This document shows, piece by piece, positions 44,653 through 53,260 of a stretch of DNA of 64,000 bases. The translations under genes were made by a program, and so were the position numbers. The notes below the pieces were generated by a model. It searched no databases. It was given only the letters and a program-made list of their open reading frames with translations, and was not told where the DNA came from. Numbering within the stretch: position 1 is the first letter of the stretch; every line of letters starts with the position of its first letter. The stretch is from Rhizobium sp. BK196 (GTDB lineage Bacteria; Pseudomonadota; Alphaproteobacteria; Rhizobiales; Rhizobiaceae): contig NZ_JACHZB010000002.1 in assembly GCF_014193255.1 (NCBI RefSeq), positions 248,001 through 312,000 of the forward strand, in the 5' to 3' direction.

Positions 44653-45504
44653 ATGAAGACTTTGTGGAAAGCGCTCTGCGCGGCCGCCATTGTCGGGATC
44701 AGTATGCTTCCCGCCCGTGCGGAAGAAAAGACCATCAACATGGGCACGCTGTCCTGGGAGGACCTGACACCCATTACCGGCATCACCAAGAAAGTACTGG
44801 AAGACGCCGGCTATACCGTCAAGGTCACGGAATTCTCCGAATGGGGGATCGCCTATGCTGCCCTTTCCAAGGGCGACATCCAGGTGCTTGCTTCGCAGAC
44901 CGACTACGTGGCGCAGGACTACTGGAACAAAAACAAGAACCGGCTTGAAAAGATCTCGCCGGTCTCGCATGGCCTCTACCAGGGTATTGCGGTCCCGAAA
45001 TACGTGCCGATCGACACGATCGAGCAGCTTAATGAAAACGCCGATAAGTTCGGCGGCAAGATCATTGGGATCGAGCCGGGCTCGGGCCTGATGCGGGACG
45101 CTTCCAACGCCGTCAAGGATTACGGCCTGAAGCTGCAGCTCGTCGAAGGCAGTACCGCGGCCATGACCGCCGCGCTCAAGTCAGCCTATGACCGACAGGA
45201 ATGGACGGCCGTGACGATCTGGGAGCCGTCATGGATGGTGCAGAAATATCCGATCAAATATCTCAAAGATTCCAAGGGTATCTTCCCGCCGCCCCAGAGC
45301 TATTACTGGATCGGCCACAAGGGTTTTTCCGAAGAAAACCCGCATGCCCGTGAAGTCATGGCAAGCGTCTATGTACCGCTGGCCGACATCACGGCGATCA
45401 ACGGTGCCGTCAACGAAGGAAAGACGATGGACCAGGCGGTTCAGGATTGGGTCGGCGCGCACGCGGACCTGATCAAGCGCTGGGAAAACATCAAGAAAGA
45501 TTGA
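44653..45504 (+). CDS. Glycine-betaine/proline-type ABC substrate-binding protein (ProX/OpuAC)
   Basis: 283 residues with signal peptide (CAAAIVGISMLPARAEE). OpuAC-type fold: MGTLSWEDLTPITGITKKVLEDAGYTVKV, IIGIEPGSGLMRDASNAVKDYGL, WTAVTIWEPSWMVQKYPIKYL and PPPQSYYWIGHKGF with aromatic residues suited to a quaternary ammonium ligand. AGGAG precedes the ATG. Presumed to bring in the amine or betaine processed by the upstream enzymes. Confidence 0.86.
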   Translation: MKTLWKALCAAAIVGISMLPARAEEKTINMGTLSWEDLTPITGITKKVLEDAGYTVKVTEFSEWGIAYAALSKGDIQVLASQTDYVAQDYWNKNKNRLEKISPVSHGLYQGIAVPKYVPIDTIEQLNENADKFGGKIIGIEPGSGLMRDASNAVKDYGLKLQLVEGSTAAMTAALKSAYDRQEWTAVTIWEPSWMVQKYPIKYLKDSKGIFPPPQSYYWIGHKGFSEENPHAREVMASVYVPLADITAINGAVNEGKTMDQAVQDWVGAHADLIKRWENIKKD

Positions 45505-45511
45505 TGTGACA

Positions 45512-45537
45512 TGGCCGTTCGGTATGCCGGACGGCCA
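45512..45537 (+). promoter_or_regulatory. Stem-loop after the ProX-type gene
   Basis: 11-bp arms TGGCCGTTCGG (45512-45522) and CCGGACGGCCA (45527-45537), one non-Watson-Crick pair, TATG loop, 8 bases after the stop. No T-run. Confidence 0.7.
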
Positions 45538-45589
45538 CTTCTAAACCCAATGACAGAAGCCAGCTCGAATTGGCTCGAAGGGGATCGCT

Positions 45590-46681
45590 ATGAAAGCAGC
45601 AAATGCCGATGCCAATGACATCCTGATCGACTGCCAATCCCTATGGAAGGTCTTCGGGGACAAGTCAGCTGCCGCAATGAAATCCATTACCGATCGCGGG
45701 CTGGGCAAGAAAGAGGTGCTCAAGGAATTCAACTGCGTCGTCGGCGTTTCCGACGCGAGCCTGCAGGTGAGGCGCGGTGAGATCTTCTGCATCATGGGCC
45801 TTTCGGGAAGCGGAAAATCAACGCTGATCCGCCTGCTCAACAAGCTCATCACCCCGAGTTCCGGAAAAGTTTTCTTGAAGGGCCGGGACATTGCGGCCCT
45901 GTCGACGACAGAGCTCCGGCATATGCGCGCAAAGAACATCGGCATGGTGTTTCAAAGCGTAGCGCTTCTGCCGCATCGAACCGTCCTCGACAACGCCGCC
46001 TTCGGGTTGGAGGTCCAGGGCATTTCCAGGTCCGAGCGTCACAAGACGGCAAGGGCCGCCCTCGAAACCGTGGGTCTTGCAGATTGGGTCGATCGCTATC
46101 CGACGGAGCTGTCGGGCGGCATGCAGCAACGCGTCGGGCTTGCCCGCGCGCTCGCTTCGGATCCGGAAATCATCCTGATGGACGAACCCTTCAGTGCTCT
46201 CGATCCTCTGATCCGCCGGCAGCTGCAGGACGAGTTTCGGCAACTCACCAAGTCGCTTGGCAAGTCCGCCGTCTTCATCACCCATGATCTCGATGAGGCA
46301 ATCCGCATCGGCGACCGCATTGCCATCATGAAGGATGGCGTCATCATCCAGACCGGAACGGCCGAAGAGATTATTCTCAATCCTGCCGATGATTACGTCG
46401 CCGAGTTCGTGGCGGGTATCTCGCGGCTCCACCTGATCAAGGCGCATTCCGTGATGCACAGCGTTACCGAATTCCAGCGCAGCACGCCAAATTCCGATAT
46501 TTCCGCCTTGGTGCGCACCACTCCCGATGCGGACATCGATGAACTGATCACCCTCACCATGCAGTCGGACCGCGATGCCATCGCAGTCGTCGATAACGGC
46601 CAGGTGGTCGGTGTCGTGACACCCCGCAGCCTCCTGATGGGAGTCAAGGGAACATCGACCAACGATCGCGCGGCCGCCTGA
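45590..46681 (+). CDS. Glycine-betaine-type ABC transporter ATP-binding protein (ProV-like)
   Basis: 363 residues. Walker A GLSGSGKST, Q-loop VFQSVALLPHRTV, signature LSGGMQQRVGLARAL, Walker B IILMDEPFSALDPL, His in ITHDLDEAI. A C-terminal CBS-like part (DIDELITLTMQSDRDAIAVVDNGQVVGVVTP) is as in ProV/OpuAA, where it can sense ionic strength or nucleotides. GGGG lies ahead of the ATG. Confidence 0.9.
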   Translation: MKAANADANDILIDCQSLWKVFGDKSAAAMKSITDRGLGKKEVLKEFNCVVGVSDASLQVRRGEIFCIMGLSGSGKSTLIRLLNKLITPSSGKVFLKGRDIAALSTTELRHMRAKNIGMVFQSVALLPHRTVLDNAAFGLEVQGISRSERHKTARAALETVGLADWVDRYPTELSGGMQQRVGLARALASDPEIILMDEPFSALDPLIRRQLQDEFRQLTKSLGKSAVFITHDLDEAIRIGDRIAIMKDGVIIQTGTAEEIILNPADDYVAEFVAGISRLHLIKAHSVMHSVTEFQRSTPNSDISALVRTTPDADIDELITLTMQSDRDAIAVVDNGQVVGVVTPRSLLMGVKGTSTNDRAAA

Positions 46682-46703
46682 CGGCCAACGGGAGCTGAGT
46701 GAC

Positions 46704-47552
46704 ATGGACGTTTCAAGCTTTACAGACACGTTCGACGAATGGACGGACGCCGCGCTCGAATGGGTGAGCGACAATGGCGAGACACTTTTCGACAATATCC
46801 GATGGGTGCTCGAAAGCCTCTATGACGGCATACTTTGGCTGCTCCAGTTTCCGCCGTTCTACGTAGTGGCAATTGCGATTACCCTCATTGGCTGGCGGCT
46901 CGTAAACGTCTGGTTCGCTGCCTTGAGCGGCGTTGCGCTTGCTCTCTGCTTCTCGATGGGATTGTGGCCCGAAACGATGAGCACCCTGGCGCTCGTCCTC
47001 ACCGCAACCGTGCTTGCGCTTGCTCTCGGCATCCCGATCGGCATCGCGGCAGGCTTCTTCACCGCGCTCGATCGCTTCATGGAACCTGGTCTTGATCTGA
47101 TCCAGACGCTTCCGCCTTACATCTACCTTTTGCCGGCCATCGCTTTGCTGGGTTACGGACCGGCAACGGCTCTCATTGCGACGATCGTGGTGGCTATGCC
47201 GCCGGCAATCCGGCTGACCTCGCTCGGCATTCGCATGACGCCGAAGGCCTTCATCGAACTGGGCGAGGCGAACGGCATCACGCCCTTGCAGATGTTCTTC
47301 AAGATCCGGCTGCCATTTGCACTTCCGAGCATTATGGCTGGTATCAATCAGAGCCTGATGATGGCGTTCGGCATGGTCGTGATTGCGGGGATCGTCGGCT
47401 CAGGCGGGCTCGGAGAAACCATCTATGGCGCGATCCGGACACTCGATATCGCTACTTCGATCAACGGCGCGATCGCAATCGTCGTCCTGACCATGGTACT
47501 TGACCGTATAACCCAGAGCGCGGCCCGGCTTGGGACGGGGAGACAGTCATGA
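46704..47552 (+). CDS. Glycine-betaine-type ABC transporter permease (ProW-like, first)
   Basis: 282 residues with about six TM helices; conserved segment LIQTLPPYIYLLPAIALLGYG and EAA loop GEANGITPLQMFFKIRLPFALPSIMAGINQSLMMAFGMVVIAGIVGSGGLGE. GGGAG precedes the ATG. It and the next gene overlap by 4 bp (ATGA). Confidence 0.9.
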   Translation: MDVSSFTDTFDEWTDAALEWVSDNGETLFDNIRWVLESLYDGILWLLQFPPFYVVAIAITLIGWRLVNVWFAALSGVALALCFSMGLWPETMSTLALVLTATVLALALGIPIGIAAGFFTALDRFMEPGLDLIQTLPPYIYLLPAIALLGYGPATALIATIVVAMPPAIRLTSLGIRMTPKAFIELGEANGITPLQMFFKIRLPFALPSIMAGINQSLMMAFGMVVIAGIVGSGGLGETIYGAIRTLDIATSINGAIAIVVLTMVLDRITQSAARLGTGRQS

Positions 47553-48400
47553 ATCCTCCGCTTCTTCAATTTTCGCCAGGCGCATTTTTGGCCCCGGCAG
47601 TCGATTGGCTCAATACCAATCTTCATCCGTTGTTCTTTGCGATCAGCTATATAGTCGAATCCGTTCTTTCCGGAATCGAGGCGGCACTTCTCTTCGTGCC
47701 GCCCTATGCGCTGATAGCCGCCGTCGTGATCATCGCTTTCTTTGCCGTCAGCATCCGAACAGCCATCCTTGCAGGGCTTTGCCTTGGCTTCTGCCTGATC
47801 GTCGGATTTTGGACCGCATCGATGCAAACAGTTGCCCTTGTAACGGTCGCCGTGCTGATTTCGGTGCTGATTGCCTTTCCGCTCGGTGTCCTCTGCTCTC
47901 GATACAAAACTCTGGCAGCCGTCGTCCGACCTATCCTCGACGTGATGCAGACCGTTCCACCCTGGGTCTATCTGATCCCTGCGGTCATGATCTTCAGTCT
48001 TGGACGCGTGCCGGCGATCATCGCGACCATTGTCTACGGCATTCCACCGATGCTGCGTCTGACAACATTGGCATTTAACCAGGTGCCAAACGAATTCCGT
48101 GAACTCGGCAGCGCGATCGGTGCGGACGCACGCTCGGTGCTGTGGAAGATCGAAATCCCGTTGGCGAAGCAGACACTGCTGGTCGGACTCAATCAGTGCA
48201 TCCTCCTTTCTCTGGCGATGGTTGTTCTGGCGGGTCTTGTCGGGGCAGGGGGGCTTGGCGCCGAGGTTACGCGTGGCCTGACGCGCATGGAGATGGGATT
48301 GGGCTTGCGGGCGGGACTTGCAATCGTAGCGGTTGCGCTCCTGCTCGACCGGTTGAGCCGCGGCCTGCTCGACAAAACTCCAGCGCCTGCCAGCCACTGA
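47549..48400 (+). CDS. Glycine-betaine-type ABC transporter permease (ProW-like, second)
   Basis: 283 residues, paralogous to the preceding permease: VMQTVPPWVYLIPAVMIFSLG and GSAIGADARSVLWKIEIPLAKQTLLVGLNQCILLSLAMVVLAGLVGAGGLGAE. Two non-identical permeases imply a heterodimeric channel, unlike the ProW homodimer of E. coli. Confidence 0.9.
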   Translation: MNPPLLQFSPGAFLAPAVDWLNTNLHPLFFAISYIVESVLSGIEAALLFVPPYALIAAVVIIAFFAVSIRTAILAGLCLGFCLIVGFWTASMQTVALVTVAVLISVLIAFPLGVLCSRYKTLAAVVRPILDVMQTVPPWVYLIPAVMIFSLGRVPAIIATIVYGIPPMLRLTTLAFNQVPNEFRELGSAIGADARSVLWKIEIPLAKQTLLVGLNQCILLSLAMVVLAGLVGAGGLGAEVTRGLTRMEMGLGLRAGLAIVAVALLLDRLSRGLLDKTPAPASH

Positions 48401-48508
48401 GGGGCGTCCATGAAAAACAGCATCTACTGCATCGACGCCCTGCCCGCGGGAATCCGGTGCGCCTCGCAAGATCCAGTAAAAAATGCTGCAGCGACAGGAG
48501 GCATGACG

Positions 48509-49519
48509 ATGAGACCAGATGACTTTCGCTCGGGAGAAGGAGCCTCCGTTCCCAAACAGCTCAAGGTCGGCTTCGTATTGGCGAGGTCCTTCACGCTATC
48601 GGCCTTCGCGCTCTTCGTCGACACGCTGCGGCTTGCGAGCGACGAATTCGATCGCTCGGGGAGGGTCCTTGCCGACTGGCAGGTGCTCGGCAGCACGCGT
48701 CATCTGATCACCTCGAGTTGCGGCGTGCAGGTTGCGCCGACATCGGACTTTGTAGACCCTGGCCGCTTCGACTATCTCGTGGTGGTCGGCGGCTTGTTGA
48801 CCGTGGATCGGCCGGTTGATCAGGAAACAATCGCATTCCTGAAGCGCGCTTCCGCTCAACGTGTGCCGTTGATCGGGCTGTGCACCGGTACATTCATTCT
48901 TGCCGAAGCAGGCCTGATGGAAAACCACCAGAGCTGCGTAAGCTGGCTGCATGCCAATGCATTCAAGGAACGGTTTCCGCACTTGCCGGTTCGTTCAGAC
49001 CGGCTGTTCAATCTGGACCGCAATCGCGGATCGTGCGCGGGCGGAAGCAGTGCGGCTGACATGGCCGCGCTTCTGGTACGGCGGGCCATCAGCCCGGAGG
49101 CAGAGCGTAACGCGCTGGAAGTCCTGCAGATCGAAAAGGCCCGCTCGCCGGCTGATGTTCAGCCGCACAGGCCGCTCTACGAAAATTACGAGGATGACCG
49201 TGTGAGAGCTGCGATGATCATGATGGAGCAGAACATGGAGTTCGGCATATCGATCCCTGCCTTGGCTTCTTCCGTCGGGCTCTCGCGCCGCCAGCTCGAA
49301 CGCGTCTTCCTGGATAAGGCAGGCATGTCGCCGGCCCAGGCTTACAAGCGCGTGCGTCTGGAGCGGGCCAAGGTTCTGCTCGCGCACTCGAAGCGCTCGA
49401 TGATCGAAATTGCGCTGGACGTCGGTTTCGAGAACGCCTCGCATTTCACTCGGGCCTTCAAGCGAACTTTCGGAGCGACACCATCGCAAGTCCGCGCGAA
49501 CCTGGTCGAAAGCCACTGA
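48509..49519 (+). CDS. GlxA-family AraC-type regulator with DJ-1/PfpI-like domain
   Basis: 336 residues: N-terminal class I amidotransferase-like (DJ-1/PfpI) domain (KVGFVLARSFTLSAFALFVDTLR; LIGLCTGTFILAEAGL around the nucleophile-elbow Cys) and C-terminal AraC HTH pair (IPALASSVGLSRRQLERVFLDKAGMSPAQAYKRVRL ... IEIALDVGFENASHFTRAFKRTFGATPSQ). Regulators of this type (GbdR, CdhR, ArgR) often control betaine, carnitine or arginine use. Start uncertain: ATG 48509 has AGGAGG 7 bases ahead; ATG 48410 (after GAGGGG, 9 bp past the permease stop) would add 33 residues. Confidence 0.85.
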   Translation: MRPDDFRSGEGASVPKQLKVGFVLARSFTLSAFALFVDTLRLASDEFDRSGRVLADWQVLGSTRHLITSSCGVQVAPTSDFVDPGRFDYLVVVGGLLTVDRPVDQETIAFLKRASAQRVPLIGLCTGTFILAEAGLMENHQSCVSWLHANAFKERFPHLPVRSDRLFNLDRNRGSCAGGSSAADMAALLVRRAISPEAERNALEVLQIEKARSPADVQPHRPLYENYEDDRVRAAMIMMEQNMEFGISIPALASSVGLSRRQLERVFLDKAGMSPAQAYKRVRLERAKVLLAHSKRSMIEIALDVGFENASHFTRAFKRTFGATPSQVRANLVESH

Positions 49520-49521
49520 AC

Positions 49522-50262
49522 ATGAGCTCTGTCGGCGTGATCAAAGAATTATGGCGCTACCCGGTCAGCTCTGTAACCGGTGAGATGCTCGATAAGGCAA
49601 GCATCTCCGACAAGGGAATGGACGGCGATCGGCGCTACGCGCTCGTCGAGGTCTCGACTGGCATCGTTGCTCATCCCGAACGCGACAAGCGGTGGCAAAA
49701 GGCGGTTTATGTGCGCTCGCGGACGGCCGCAAACGGCGCGGTCGAGGTGCAGGTGCCGGACCACTCGTGGCTCGGGGTCGCGCAGGCGGAGCTGTCCGTC
49801 GCTCTGACTGAATTTTTCGAATTCGAGGTAGAGGTCAGGCCCTACGAGCGTTCGGTGCGCGAAGATGACAAGCAGAGATTCGCAGTCGATCGGTACGATG
49901 TGTCGCCTGTCCATCTCTTGACAACAGCATCGGTAGACCATCTCCGACAGCTTCATCCGGCCGGCAATCCCGACCGGCGCAGATTCCGACCCAACATCTA
50001 TGTGCAGGCAGAAGCTGACATCACCGGTTTTGCCGAGCTCAATTGGATTGATCGTCCAATCCTCATGGGATCGATCGCAGGAAAGGTGATCGCACCGACG
50101 AAGCGATGCGGCTTTGCAATCATTGCTCAGGAGGGGCTTGATAATGACCCTGAAATTCTTCGCAATGTGATGAGGTTCGGAGGCCGGCATATGGGCGTTT
50201 ACTGCCGTCCTCACCATAGCGGGATGGTGCAGATTGGAGATGTGATCTCACTTGCCGATTGA
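49522..50262 (+). CDS. MOSC-domain protein
   Basis: 246 residues: N-terminal MOSC beta-barrel (SVGVIKELWRYPVSSVTGEMLDKASI...GDRRYALVE) and MOSC domain (RRFRPNIYVQAE ... PTKRCGFAI with Cys196, the conserved Mo/sulfur-handling cysteine). Related to mARC/YcbX proteins, which reduce N-hydroxylated compounds or handle Mo cofactor sulfur; the ferredoxin domain of YcbX is absent. Starts 2 bp after the GlxA-type gene, so co-transcribed; an N-oxide or N-hydroxy substrate in this pathway is conceivable. Confidence 0.82.
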   Translation: MSSVGVIKELWRYPVSSVTGEMLDKASISDKGMDGDRRYALVEVSTGIVAHPERDKRWQKAVYVRSRTAANGAVEVQVPDHSWLGVAQAELSVALTEFFEFEVEVRPYERSVREDDKQRFAVDRYDVSPVHLLTTASVDHLRQLHPAGNPDRRRFRPNIYVQAEADITGFAELNWIDRPILMGSIAGKVIAPTKRCGFAIIAQEGLDNDPEILRNVMRFGGRHMGVYCRPHHSGMVQIGDVISLAD

Positions 50263-50571
50263 GGCAGTCAACCAAAGTTGCCGGTCGCTGCAAGGCGCGC
50301 GATCGCTACGGTCTATCTCACCGGCCGGTCGCATCGATCCTTGCTTTCAGGCTCAGGTCAGCACATGCCAAGCGCACTGGATTGAACACGCCGCAGGCGG
50401 ACGATACGACAGTCGCGCATGTGGACGAACCTGGCACGGGTGTCGGCTTAGGGCTCCCGTCGCGGGCGATGTGCGTGCGTCGAAAAAGACGATCACGGTG
50501 TCGCGGTCGAAACTACTCTGCAATCTATCTGCTATCGATCCCAGATGGCCTCGCGCCTTCGACCAGGCTGT
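50263..50571. other. Intergenic region between MOSC and XRE genes
   Basis: About 310 bp between convergent genes. Overlapping plus-strand frames extend into it but have no RBS or recognisable content. I see no clear terminator. Confidence 0.4.
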
Positions 50572-50934
50572 TCAGGCGTTCTCAACTTGCTGGGTTGATG
50601 AAGCCAGGGAGTGGATCAGCATCGTCAGATTGCGTCGGATCTTCAGATCCGATATGCGCTCGATTTCCCTGGCAAGATAGCCTGCCTCGTCCTCGACGCC
50701 AGCGCCCGCCTCGGTTTCGATGCCGTTGACGAACCAGCCGGCATCCACTTTCATGAAGCCGCATAACCGCAGCATGACTGCGACCGACAGGCGGTTTGTC
50801 CCATTCTCGTATTTCTGGATCTGCTGAAACGCGACGCCGATGTGCGTAGCGAGCTCGCTCTGGGTGAAGCCGCGAGCGGCGCGCACGGAGCGTAATCTCT
50901 GGCCGATTGCCAAATTCAGTTCCTGATCTTTCAT
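50572..50934 (-). CDS. XRE-family helix-turn-helix regulator
   Basis: 120 residues. HTH at about residues 10-65 (IGQRLRSVRAARGFTQSELATHIGVAFQQIQKYENGTNRLSVAVMLRLCGFM), of the Cro/C1 type, followed by an acidic linker and a short helical C-terminus (IERISDLKIRRNLTMLIHSLA) for dimerisation. Rhizobia encode many such small regulators. It is preceded on the same strand by a 66-residue protein gene. Confidence 0.85.
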   Translation of the reverse strand: MKDQELNLAIGQRLRSVRAARGFTQSELATHIGVAFQQIQKYENGTNRLSVAVMLRLCGFMKVDAGWFVNGIETEAGAGVEDEAGYLAREIERISDLKIRRNLTMLIHSLASSTQQVENA

Positions 50935-50981
50935 ACCTATCCTTGAGAATACTTTCGTCGACTGCAGATCTTAAAGGTACT

Positions 50982-51182
50982 TTACATGATCGGCTTTTGA
51001 GGTCCACCTACATCCGTCAAAAGCGTCAGTTGTTCTTTGAGTTGCCGCTGCTCTCTCTCCGACAGACGCGCAATTTCATTTTCGACGAAGCTCGCAATGG
51101 CGCGCGGATCGTCGCCAAACCGGCGTGCCCCTTCCGCGCAGAGAGCGATGATGGTTGCCATCGGATTGGCAGGGTCCGTCAT
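50982..51182 (-). CDS. Small conserved-looking protein of unknown function
   Basis: 66 residues (MTDPANPMATIIALCAEGARRF ... NEIARLSEREQRQLKEQLTLL), mostly helical and polar. ATG 51182 has GGGGGG 9 bases upstream; the longer open frame to 51308 overlaps the divergent GNAT gene and is rejected. Divergent from that gene with 86 bp between. Function unknown. Confidence 0.6.
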   Translation of the reverse strand: MTDPANPMATIIALCAEGARRFGDDPRAIASFVENEIARLSEREQRQLKEQLTLLTDVGGPQKPIM

Positions 51183-51268
51183 TTTTGAAATCCCCCCTGA
51201 AATCTTCGTCCTTCGCGCAGCACGCGTTCTGGAGTTGAAGTGGGTTGTACAGACAAAGAGGCCGACCG

Positions 51269-51820
51269 ATGGTGAACAAATATCCCAATCTTCGATGCCA
51301 AGTCGCAACGACCCCGGATCATGTTCGGGATGCGATGATCTTGCGAAGTATCTGCTTTGTCCACGAGCACGGTATCTCGCCCTCCTTCATCTTCGACGGT
51401 AATGATCACCAGGCCACGCATTTCGTCTTTTATGATGGCGAAGAGCCGGTTGGTTCCCTTCGCATTCGCTGGTTCGCCGACTTTGCCAAGTATGAACGAA
51501 CCTGCTTCCGCGAAAAGTACCGACACCCTTTTACGGTTAAGCGTTGCATTCAGATGACCTTCGATCACGTGGCGCGCAAGGGCTATACGAAGGTTCTGAC
51601 CCAGGCCGAGCAGCGCCTTGCGCGATTGTGGACCATCCTGTTCGATCTGGAGATCGTAGACAGCCCGCCAGTGGAGATCGCCGGTCATCCGGAGCCGTAC
51701 CTGACCGTGGTCGGCACGATCCCCGCATCATCGGACCCGATTACCATGGAAAGCAGCAGTGCCATGCTGTTGCGCGTCGAAGGTCAGTGGGACGCGCCGA
51801 GTTCGTTTGAGACAGCATGA
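51269..51820 (+). CDS. GNAT-like acyltransferase
   Basis: 183 residues. Segments RDAMILRSICFVHEHGISPSFIFDGNDHQATHFVFYDGEEPVGSLRI correspond to the first strands of the N-acyltransferase fold, also used by LuxI autoinducer synthases (Arg, then acidic residues, then a strand with VGSLR). The strict LuxI residue set is not complete, so homoserine-lactone synthesis is not claimed. ATG 51269 follows AGAGG by 7 bases. The stop overlaps the ATG of a 74-residue protein. Confidence 0.72.
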   Translation: MVNKYPNLRCQVATTPDHVRDAMILRSICFVHEHGISPSFIFDGNDHQATHFVFYDGEEPVGSLRIRWFADFAKYERTCFREKYRHPFTVKRCIQMTFDHVARKGYTKVLTQAEQRLARLWTILFDLEIVDSPPVEIAGHPEPYLTVVGTIPASSDPITMESSSAMLLRVEGQWDAPSSFETA

Positions 51821-52041
51821 CAATGGCAGGTTTGAGGAACGCGGGCAACATGTCCGCAACGGCTGCGCTGCAGGAGGAAATTCTCACGCGCACGAAACTG
51901 CACACCGAAATGGTGCGGCGTCTCATCAACGATCCAACAGTGCAGCCGGTCGAGCTCGCCGGTTTCCTCGAGGACGTCGCAAACATCTATCTTTCGATTT
52001 CGGAAGAGCTCAGCGAAATTGTGAAGGCGGAGGAGCGATAG
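51817..52041 (+). CDS. Small helical protein coupled to the GNAT gene
   Basis: 74 residues, all-helical by composition (ALQEEILTRTKLHTEMVRRLI ... ELAGFLEDVANIYLSISEELSEIVKAEER). ATGA overlap with the GNAT gene shows translational coupling. Its last 32 bases overlap the end of the convergent LysR gene. Unknown function; perhaps a partner or anti-regulator. Confidence 0.62.
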   Translation: MTMAGLRNAGNMSATAALQEEILTRTKLHTEMVRRLINDPTVQPVELAGFLEDVANIYLSISEELSEIVKAEER

Positions 52042-53065
52042 TTTCGAGCATCTTGCGCAAGCTCTCTTCCTGTTCGTGTCGGCCGGACGGAAAGGTCAAT
52101 CTGCTGCTGAAAGACGGGTTGGTCCTGAAAGTATCGACGATCCAGTCATAGACGGCGGCCACAGGTCTCGATTGCCGGCGATTGGCAACCGAGGTCAGAT
52201 AGATCGGCAGGGCGACATGCACGCCAAGGTCAAGCGGCACGAGTTCGGGATCTGCGAGCACGTAATTGCCGAGCAAGCCCACGCCTGCGCCATTGCGAAC
52301 GAGGGCAAAGTAAGCGAGCGAATTCTCGCAGTTGTGGGTTTGGTGGCCGGCTTCCACGAGGCCGCGCCAGCCGTTCCAGGTCTCTCGATCGGAGTCATAA
52401 TAACTGCACTGCACATAGACATGCTGGGAACTGAACTGCAGCTGCGGAACGCCCGATTTCTTCAGATAATCACGGCTGGCAACCGGGATAAGATGAAGAG
52501 TGCCGATCTCGACGCACTCGACATCTGCTCTGGAAATCGGAGAGAGCGAGATCATCAGATCAGCCTGGTTCTTCTCGAAGTTGACGAGCGACACCTGTTC
52601 CCGAATGTCGAGATTGAGGCGCGGATAATTTTCGTTCAGCCGGGGTACGGCGGGAGCGACGATGGCAACGGCAAGGCCGGAGGTCACGCTGACGGCAACC
52701 CGACCGGTGACGGCATCCATCTCATCCTTCAGGTCGTTGGAAAGGGCAAACAGCTGGAAATCGAGCTCTGCAACCTGGATGGCGAGCTTGCGGCCGGTTT
52801 CCGTCAGCGTGACGCCGGAAAAGGTCGAGATGACGAGTTGCGAACCGATCTGGTCCTGAAGGCGCTTCACATCGCGACTGACAGTTGGCGCACTGGTGCC
52901 GAGCAGCTCGGCGGCTTGAGCAAAGGAGGGACTTTTGGCCACCGCCAGAAACGTCCTGAGCTCGCGCCAGATCGGCCGCGAAAGAAGTCCTCTGATTTCA
53001 AGTGGCGATTTATCCAGATCGGCGCGTTCACTGCCGAACGGAAGAGGAGGGAAGGGTTTGTTCAA
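52010..53065 (-). CDS. LysR-family transcriptional regulator
   Basis: 351 residues with an unusually long N-terminal lead (~30 residues) before the HTH (WRELRTFLAVAKSPSFAQAAELLGTSAPTVSRDVKRLQDQIGSQLV), then the substrate-binding domain. Starts at TTG 53065 with GAGG 5-6 bases ahead. The 3' end overlaps the convergent small gene. Its upstream region holds the two palindromes at 53199-53260, which may be its own or another regulator's sites. Confidence 0.84.
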   Translation of the reverse strand: MNKPFPPLPFGSERADLDKSPLEIRGLLSRPIWRELRTFLAVAKSPSFAQAAELLGTSAPTVSRDVKRLQDQIGSQLVISTFSGVTLTETGRKLAIQVAELDFQLFALSNDLKDEMDAVTGRVAVSVTSGLAVAIVAPAVPRLNENYPRLNLDIREQVSLVNFEKNQADLMISLSPISRADVECVEIGTLHLIPVASRDYLKKSGVPQLQFSSQHVYVQCSYYDSDRETWNGWRGLVEAGHQTHNCENSLAYFALVRNGAGVGLLGNYVLADPELVPLDLGVHVALPIYLTSVANRRQSRPVAAVYDWIVDTFRTNPSFSSRLTFPSGRHEQEESLRKMLETIAPPPSQFR

Positions 53066-53198
53066 GACCGCCTCGCGTATTAGTGGAGGCGCAACAATAT
53101 ACTTAATCTGGGATTACGAGCAATTGTTGAGGATTGGCAGTTTATCGATGCACTGAAGTCGCCGTTTAACAATCGCGACCGTCAATTTTTAGCGGCAG

Positions 53199-53220
53199 CT
53201 TATAGAATGCTATCTATAAG
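53199..53220. promoter_or_regulatory. Perfect 8-bp inverted repeat CTTATAGA / TCTATAAG
   Basis: CTTATAGA (53199-53206) and TCTATAAG (53213-53220) with a 6-base centre, a 22-bp dyad of regulator-binding size in an AT-rich divergent region. Confidence 0.5.
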
Positions 53221-53246
53221 ATGTATTGGTATATTTCGGAACCGAA

Positions 53247-53260
53247 AAAATCGCGATTTT
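53247..53260. promoter_or_regulatory. Perfect palindrome AAAATCGCGATTTT
   Basis: 14-bp perfect palindrome centred 44 bp (about four helical turns) right of the CTTATAGA dyad. Both lie in 53066-53418, a ~350-bp stretch without a gene. Confidence 0.5.

Noticed and set aside
50252..50729. Two overlapping plus-strand frames of ~150 codons after the MOSC gene
   Set aside because: No RBS, mixed composition, and they run into the XRE gene on the other strand.
51269..51820. LuxI-type homoserine-lactone synthase
   Set aside because: Strand order is similar but the full invariant residue set of LuxI is not visible and there is no luxR gene next to it; kept as GNAT-like.
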